Shown here one piece after another: positions 30,818-35,622 of a DNA stretch of 35,622 nucleotides (its first letter is position 1; each line of letters begins with the position of its first letter). The position numbers and the translations under genes were made by a program. The stretch is taken from contig JAEZUE010000007.1 in NCBI GenBank assembly GCA_023443455.1, forward strand, positions 1 to 35,622, written 5' to 3'. The stretch is from Verrucomicrobiota bacterium (GTDB lineage Bacteria > Verrucomicrobiota > Verrucomicrobiia > Opitutales > Opitutaceae). The notes beneath the pieces are model-generated. The model did not search any database and was not told the DNA's origin. It worked only from the letters and a program-made list of their open reading frames with translations.

Positions 30818-33718
30818 TCAGAGCCGCAACGCGGCGGCCTCGCCGGTGTAGCGCACCGTCTTCGCGATCGGCGGCTCCGGCGAATGGCCGATCGGCTTCC
30901 CGGCCTCCACAAGCACGACCCGGATGGTGCGCTCGGCGAGCATGCCGGGGAAGCGGCCCGCGCGGGCACCAATGGTGAGCGTGCGCTGCGCGTCATCCCA
31001 CCGGAACGGAATCCGGGTGAACTCGCCCCGCTCGTACCCGTAGCTCGCCCCATCGTCCTCGTAGATCGAGTACTCTCCGTCCGCGCCGGCGTAGACCCAG
31101 ACCGTGAGCGGGTCGGCCGGCTTCTCGCTGGAGTACTGCAGCTCGGGGCCGAACGGCACGATCGAGCCGGCGCGCACATGGACCGGGATCGTCTCGTACG
31201 GCGCGGGCGCATCGATCGTTTGCCCGCCGGCGCGCGCGGCGCCGGTCCAGAAATCGTACCAGCCGCCGGGCACAGCGGGCAGGTACACCGGGCGCGCAGT
31301 CGTCTTCGGCGTCACCACCGGGCTCACGAGCAGCGCCGGGCCGAACAGGTATTGGTCGCCGATGGCGCGGGCCTTGGCATCGCCCGGGAAATCCAGGACG
31401 AGCGCGCGCAGGAACGTGGCGCCCTGCTGCGTGACGTCGCCGGCAAGCGAGTAAAGGTACGGCAGCAGCCGGTAGTGGAGCTGGGTGAACTTGAGCTGCG
31501 TACGGTAGGCGGGGTGGTCCTCGTCGCCGAAGAACCACATCTCGCGCAGCGGCTTCTCGCCGTGGGAACGCAGCATCGGCGTGAGCGCGCCGAACTGGAA
31601 CCAGCGGGTGTTGAGCTCGCGCCAGTCCTCGAGGTCGGCCGCGGTCGGCTGATCGACGCGAAAACGTTCCGGCACCGAGAAGCCGCCGATGTCCATCGTC
31701 CAGTACGGCATGCCCGAGAGCGAGTAGCCGAGGGCGGCGGGCAGCTGTTTGGCCAGCGCGGTCCAGGTCGACGAGGTGTCGCCCGACCAGGTGGCGCCGG
31801 CGTAGCGCTGCATGCCCGCGAAGCTCGAGCGAGTGAGGATGGTCACGCGCTTGTCCGGGTCGGCACTGCGCTGGCCCTCATAGACGGCGCGGGAGTTGAG
31901 CAACGGATAGACGTTGAGGATGCGCGCACCGGTGCCGCCCATCGAAGGAGCGATGTGCTCGCGGCCGCGCCACAGGTCGGGCGCCGGCAGCAGGTCGGGC
32001 TCGGAGCCGTCGAGCCACCAGGCGTCGACGCCACGACGATACAGCGCCGGCTCGATCTGCTCCCAGAAGAGCTTCCGTGCGGCGGGATTGAACGCGTCAT
32101 AGTAGGTGAAACCGTAGCCGAGCCAGTCGCGGATGTTGGCCTTGCGGTTCGGCTCGTAGAGCCAGCCGCGCTCGTCGAACGCCTTGCCGGTCTCGGTGCC
32201 CTCGTAGAACTTCGGCCACACGGAGAGCAGCAGCCGCGCGTTGTACCGCTCGTGGATCTCGCGGATCCAGGCGTCGGGATCGGGGAAGCGCACCGGGTCG
32301 AATTTGTGCGAGCCCCAGCCGTCGGCCGGCCAATAGAACCAGTCCTGCACGATCACATCGAGCGGGATGCGGCGGCGGCGGAACTCCGCGAGCACATCGA
32401 GGCTCTGCTGCTGCGTCTCGTAGCGCTGGCGCGACTGCCACAGGCCGAACGCCCACTTCGGCAGCAGCGTGGCCGCGCCGGTGAGCTGGCGGTAGCCGGC
32501 GATCACCTCGTCGAGCTTCGGCCCGAGCACGAAGTAGTAGTCGGTGCCGTCGCCGACTTCGGACCACAGTGACGTGTCGGCATTCGGCGCCGGCGTCTTC
32601 CACTGGAAACGCAGGTGCGTGGGCGTCTCGTCGCGCACCCACTCGATGCGCACCGGCACGCGCCGGCCGGCGGTGAGCGCGACCTTCGCCACGTCCTTCC
32701 ACGGCAGCCAGCCCTGGCGCCAGTGGTTGATGATCTGCCGGCCATCGATCCACACCTTGATGTCGGAATTGGAGAACGTCTGGAAGAGGTGCTCGCCGCT
32801 CTCGGTCGGCTCGAGGAAGCCCTCCCAGCGCACCGCGACCGGGCCGTCCTCGTGGCCGAGCGCCGGGTGCACCCAGGCGTTGAGGCGTTTGGTGGCGACG
32901 GTCGCCGCGGTCTCGCCGGCCGGGATCTGGCCGACGGACACGTCGTCGGGCATGCGGCCGATCGCGATCTGCGGGTCGGTACGTGTGGCGACGAGGCGGT
33001 CGAAGTTGCGCCCGGCGAAATAGGAGCCGGTCAGGCCGCCGGGCCGGCCGGCCTTGTCGAACAACTGCTCCGCGCGCGGAAACTCGAGGGGGCGGGTGTC
33101 GCCGAAACGCGTGTACGAGTTGTTGTCCCAGAGGATGCCGTACCCGCGGCTCGAGACGAGGAAGGGGATCGCGAGCGTGCCGTTGTGCTGCCAGAGGTCG
33201 AGCTCCCAGCCCTTGAGGTCCATCAGCCCGAGCTGGTGGTGGCCGAGGCCATGGAGCGACTCGTCGGCGTTGGCCGCCCAGACCTGGCGCACATGCGCGG
33301 TGCGCTCGCCCATCACCTCGGCGGGTTCGAGCGTGCGCCCACCCGCGCGCTCCGCGAGCAGCAGGCGACCGGTGATGTCGAAGAAGGACACCGCTCCGGT
33401 CTTCCGGTCAACGCGCGCCTCGAGCCGTGTCGTACGCAGCGAGATCGTGTCGGCCGCCTCCGCCACGGACCAGGCCGGTGTCGCGAGCTGGCGCTGCGGG
33501 TCGAGCATGTAGCTCTCCCGGGCGAAGAAGGCGCGGTCCTTCGCGAAGGCGACACGCACGATGGCATCGGTGCAGACCTGCACCTGCAGCAGGCCGTCGG
33601 CGCAGGGGACGACGATGCCGTCCGGCAGGCGTTCGAAGGCGGGGTTCGAGGTCGAGGCGAAGATCGCGCCGAGCGGGCAGCAAAGGACGCCGAGAGCGAG
33701 CAGGACGGGGGTATTCAT
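30818..33718 (-). CDS. GH31 glycosidase with inserted PA14 domain (probable alpha-xylosidase)
   Basis: The 966-residue secreted enzyme is predicted to release alpha-linked xylose or glucose from oligosaccharides. Signal peptide 1-21 (ending IFAS). An N-terminal beta-sandwich (about 30-225) is split from the barrel by a PA14 domain (about 228-375, GSYF start, VRWEGFLEP, VKVWIDGRQI-like core). The catalytic barrel has WWLDGSEPD with nucleophile Asp570 and WSGDTSSTW with acid/base Asp647. C-terminal beta domains follow. A PA14 insert at this place is known from the xyloglucan alpha-xylosidase of Cellvibrio, so xyloglucan or a related substrate is likely. The ATG at 33718 opens the signal peptide; the frame extends to 33790 without a signal. 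Last gene of a minus-strand group, but a 117-nt gap separates it from the previous gene. Confidence 0.92.
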   Translation of the reverse strand: MNTPVLLALGVLCCPLGAIFASTSNPAFERLPDGIVVPCADGLLQVQVCTDAIVRVAFAKDRAFFARESYMLDPQRQLATPAWSVAEAADTISLRTTRLEARVDRKTGAVSFFDITGRLLLAERAGGRTLEPAEVMGERTAHVRQVWAANADESLHGLGHHQLGLMDLKGWELDLWQHNGTLAIPFLVSSRGYGILWDNNSYTRFGDTRPLEFPRAEQLFDKAGRPGGLTGSYFAGRNFDRLVATRTDPQIAIGRMPDDVSVGQIPAGETAATVATKRLNAWVHPALGHEDGPVAVRWEGFLEPTESGEHLFQTFSNSDIKVWIDGRQIINHWRQGWLPWKDVAKVALTAGRRVPVRIEWVRDETPTHLRFQWKTPAPNADTSLWSEVGDGTDYYFVLGPKLDEVIAGYRQLTGAATLLPKWAFGLWQSRQRYETQQQSLDVLAEFRRRRIPLDVIVQDWFYWPADGWGSHKFDPVRFPDPDAWIREIHERYNARLLLSVWPKFYEGTETGKAFDERGWLYEPNRKANIRDWLGYGFTYYDAFNPAARKLFWEQIEPALYRRGVDAWWLDGSEPDLLPAPDLWRGREHIAPSMGGTGARILNVYPLLNSRAVYEGQRSADPDKRVTILTRSSFAGMQRYAGATWSGDTSSTWTALAKQLPAALGYSLSGMPYWTMDIGGFSVPERFRVDQPTAADLEDWRELNTRWFQFGALTPMLRSHGEKPLREMWFFGDEDHPAYRTQLKFTQLHYRLLPYLYSLAGDVTQQGATFLRALVLDFPGDAKARAIGDQYLFGPALLVSPVVTPKTTARPVYLPAVPGGWYDFWTGAARAGGQTIDAPAPYETIPVHVRAGSIVPFGPELQYSSEKPADPLTVWVYAGADGEYSIYEDDGASYGYERGEFTRIPFRWDDAQRTLTIGARAGRFPGMLAERTIRVVLVEAGKPIGHSPEPPIAKTVRYTGEAAALRL

Positions 33719-33835
33719 GCGAACGGAAGACGTTGGCGGAGTTGATCGCGCCCATGCGGGCGAAGCCGGAGCAGTAATCCGCCGCGCCAAGCCCGCGAGG
33801 TTATTCCGACAGCATGACGCCCCGTCAATGCACCG

Positions 33836-34207
33836 TCAGGCCGTGGCGTGCCGTTGCAGCGCCTCGAGCGGAACAATCTCCAACGCGTGTTCGCTCGTGC
33901 CGGCGAGCACCACCGGCGGAGCCGCACCCGCCGCGTATGCCTCCAGCCAGCGCACGGCACACACGCACCAGCGGTCGCCGGGCTTCAGGCCGGGGAACTG
34001 GTACGCGGGGCGCGGAGTCGAAAGGTCGTTGCCCGCCTCGCGCGAGTAGGCCAGAAACGCGGCCGTCACCTCGACGCAGACCGTGTGGCTGCCCACATCC
34101 TCGGCGCAGGTGCGGCAGTAGCCGTCGCGGAAGAAACCGGTGCGTGGCGCGTCGCTGCACGGTTTGAGCGGACCACCGAGGACATTGCGTGGCGCGGAGG
34201 AAGGCAT
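33836..34207 (-). CDS. DUF2237 family protein
   Basis: The 123-residue protein shows the whole family pattern: RNVLGGPLKPCSDAPRTGFFRDGYC, then EDVGSHTVCVEVTAAFLAYSREAGNDLSTPRP, FPGLKPGDRWCVCAVRWLEA and APPVVLAGTSEHALEIVPLEAL. Conserved Cys residues suggest a metal or redox site, but I know no proven function. The ATG at 34207 lies 42 nt after the pgl stop, so it is probably cotranscribed with opcA-like and pgl. Confidence 0.9.
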   Translation of the reverse strand: MPSSAPRNVLGGPLKPCSDAPRTGFFRDGYCRTCAEDVGSHTVCVEVTAAFLAYSREAGNDLSTPRPAYQFPGLKPGDRWCVCAVRWLEAYAAGAAPPVVLAGTSEHALEIVPLEALQRHATA

Positions 34208-34249
34208 GGCCGCAGACCGATGCGAGGGAAACGTCCCGGCGCAAGCGCC

Positions 34250-34996
34250 TCAGCGACGCAGTACCGGACAATCTCCCGCGGCCGCTTCGTCGAGCAACCA
34301 AGTCGTGCGCGGGCCGAGCACCTTCAGGATCTTCGCCGGTACGGCGACGACCGGCTCCGCCCCGCCAAAGACCCGGCGGACCGCCTCCGCCTTGGCCGCA
34401 CCCGTCGCGTGCACCACGATCTGCCCGCAGGCCGCCAGCCCGGTGGGCGTGATCGTCAGGCGCCAGCCCTTGCCCACGACCTTGAGCGCGGCGAAGGATG
34501 CGTGCGTCGCCGCGCCAAGCAGCGCACTACCCGGAAAGAGCGACGCCGTGTGCGCATCGTCACCCAACCCGAGGACGCAGAACGGGAAGCCCCGCCCGGC
34601 GCCAAACACCGTGGCGCTCGCGCGCGCGTACGCCTCGGCCGCCGCTGCCGGCGCCAGCGCCACCGCCCACGGGTGTCGCCGGTCCACGGGCACGCGGAGC
34701 GGTTCGAGCAAATGGCGGGTAGCGTTGCCGAAGTTGCTCTCCTCGCTCGCCAACGGCACGCAGCGCTCGTCGCTCGTGAACCAGTGCGTCTCCGCCAGAA
34801 GCTCCGCCGGCAGCGCGCGCTGCTCCACGCACCAGCGGTACCAGGCTTTCGGCGTCGAGCCGCCCGTGAGCGCCCAGCCGAAGCGCCCGCGCTCCGCTCC
34901 ACTCCACGCCTCGCAGCCGAGCCGCGCCAGCTCGGCGAACAGCTCCTCCGGTGCGCCGACGCGTACGGTGCCAAAATCAGTGGTGCACGTATTCAT
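34250..34996 (-). CDS. pgl: 6-phosphogluconolactonase
   Basis: This 248-residue cytosolic enzyme hydrolyses 6-phosphogluconolactone to 6-phosphogluconate, the second step of the oxidative pentose phosphate pathway. Family motifs are WALTGGSTPKAWY (near 40-52), HWFTSDERCVPL, SNFGNATRHLL and GLGDDAHTASLFPG. The length is typical. The ATG at 34996 lies 2 nt after the stop of the opcA-like gene, so the two are translationally coupled. The same frame is open far upstream but antisense-like there. The product 6-phosphogluconate could also feed the Entner-Doudoroff route that ends at Eda. Confidence 0.93.
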   Translation of the reverse strand: MNTCTTDFGTVRVGAPEELFAELARLGCEAWSGAERGRFGWALTGGSTPKAWYRWCVEQRALPAELLAETHWFTSDERCVPLASEESNFGNATRHLLEPLRVPVDRRHPWAVALAPAAAAEAYARASATVFGAGRGFPFCVLGLGDDAHTASLFPGSALLGAATHASFAALKVVGKGWRLTITPTGLAACGQIVVHATGAAKAEAVRRVFGGAEPVVAVPAKILKVLGPRTTWLLDEAAAGDCPVLRR

Positions 34997-34998
34997 GC

Positions 34999-35622
34999 TC
35001 AGAACAGGAGCGCCTCCCCGAGGGCGATCTCCGGGGTGGCGAACTTCACCGGGGCGCAATGCAGTTGGCGGCCACCCCCGAGATCGGAGTCGAAGCCGGC
35101 CGCACCCATCGCGAAGTCGGCCCGCCACCGGAAATAGCGCCCGCCGCTGTACCCAAACTCCAGCTCCAGCACCGGCGGTGTTTCCGGCCCGATCGGCGCC
35201 TGCATCCCGGTGGCCGGCGCCGCCGTCTCGCCGCAGCACCGCAGCGCCGCGAGCACCCACGCGAGCAACGCGCGGCCCTCCTGCCGCAGCCCCGGAGTGG
35301 CGCGAACGACGACTCGCTCCAGGCCATCGACGAGGCGCGCGGGCTCGATGCCGGCGAGATGTTGGCCGAGCAGTTGCCGCACGTGCAGCAGGCGCGCGGC
35401 GGCGAGGTCGCGCACCGCTTCCGGTCGCGGCCACGGGAACGTGAGCGCCTCCTCCGGCACGAGCGCGCTGTCGAAGACAAACCGCCGCGCGGCGCGCAGC
35501 AGGTACTGGTAGTCCGCAATCTTCCGGCACGCCGAGAACCGGTGCGCCCAGTAGTAGAGCGGCAGGTCGGGATCGATCAGCGTCGACACCTGGTCGGAGA
35601 CGAAGCTGCGCGTCTCCTGCGG
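34999..35622 (-). CDS. opcA: OpcA-like glucose-6-phosphate dehydrogenase assembly protein, C-terminal part
   Basis: The frame is open to the right edge, so the N-terminus is missing; 207 residues are seen. A GTG at 35589 is internal, because coding continues upstream with TRSFVSDQVSTLID. The segment DPDLPLYYWAHRFSACRKI, then a long Leu/Arg-rich helical part (DLAAARLLHVRQLLGQHLAG) and a beta-rich C-terminus fit OpcA, which activates glucose-6-phosphate dehydrogenase in cyanobacteria and actinobacteria. Position directly before pgl supports this. A zwf gene is expected just beyond the window. The family match is from pattern memory and is less certain than the neighbour. Confidence 0.75.
   Translation of the reverse strand, partial: PQETRSFVSDQVSTLIDPDLPLYYWAHRFSACRKIADYQYLLRAARRFVFDSALVPEEALTFPWPRPEAVRDLAAARLLHVRQLLGQHLAGIEPARLVDGLERVVVRATPGLRQEGRALLAWVLAALRCCGETAAPATGMQAPIGPETPPVLELEFGYSGGRYFRWRADFAMGAAGFDSDLGGGRQLHCAPVKFATPEIALGEALLF

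Noticed and set aside
34250..35530. 426-codon version of pgl starting at 35530
   Set aside because: The upstream part overlaps the opcA-like gene in another frame and is Arg/Ala-rich. Lactonase similarity starts at 34996.

Overview
The window looks like chromosomal DNA from a member of the Opitutaceae or a close relative (phylum Verrucomicrobiota). The reasons are high GC, weak or absent Shine-Dalgarno sequences at many genes, two very large TonB-dependent receptors that share an N-terminal VVILSPFEVSAE box typical of that family, PVC-type intergenic repeats, and genes such as DUF5069 and an OpcA-like protein. There are no rRNA or tRNA genes, no CRISPR array and no insertion sequence. The taxonomic call is an inference from protein style, not from a marker gene.

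Left part (1-23462), all on the minus strand. From the left edge: the N-terminal 1249 codons of a giant Ser/Thr/Gly/Asn-rich surface repeat protein; a 0.9-kb gap; a CE2-like SGNH carbohydrate esterase; KDPG aldolase (eda); a GH115 xylan alpha-glucuronidase; a small toxin-antitoxin pair; two TonB-dependent receptors, each with its own terminator; and a two-component pair made of a beta-propeller/Y_Y_Y sensor kinase and a NarL-type regulator. Together these read as a glucuronoxylan-use locus. The esterase and GH115 would strip acetyl and (methyl)glucuronate side groups, the receptors would import oligosaccharides, and Eda would finish hexuronate breakdown to pyruvate. The kinase/regulator pair is a two-gene counterpart of the one-protein hybrid sensors of Bacteroidetes polysaccharide loci. 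A palindromic box of the form TACGAC-N4-GTCGTA lies upstream of both receptor genes.

Middle (23463-27483). A divergent intergenic region carries six tandem copies of a 109-110 bp repeat, then an 11-C tract. A four-gene plus-strand operon follows, encoding gamma, delta, alpha and beta subunits of a 2-oxoacid (probably pyruvate) ferredoxin oxidoreductase.

Right part (27484-35622). First come short hairpin repeats and a higBA-type module whose toxin gene carries an in-frame amber codon. Next is a PLD-type phospholipid synthase (minus) divergent from a DUF5069 protein (plus), then a secreted glycine-zipper protein (plus). The window ends with a minus-strand group: opcA-like (cut by the right edge), pgl, a DUF2237 protein, and a GH31 glycosidase with an inserted PA14 domain. 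The opcA/pgl pair indicates an oxidative pentose phosphate operon continuing beyond the window.

Many long open frames on the opposite strand of these genes are GC-driven shadows and are not annotated. No fully new system is proved here. The most unusual signals are the shared receptor box, the perfect palindromes, the 109-bp repeat array, the amber-interrupted higB and the giant repeat protein with a twin-arginine-like signal.
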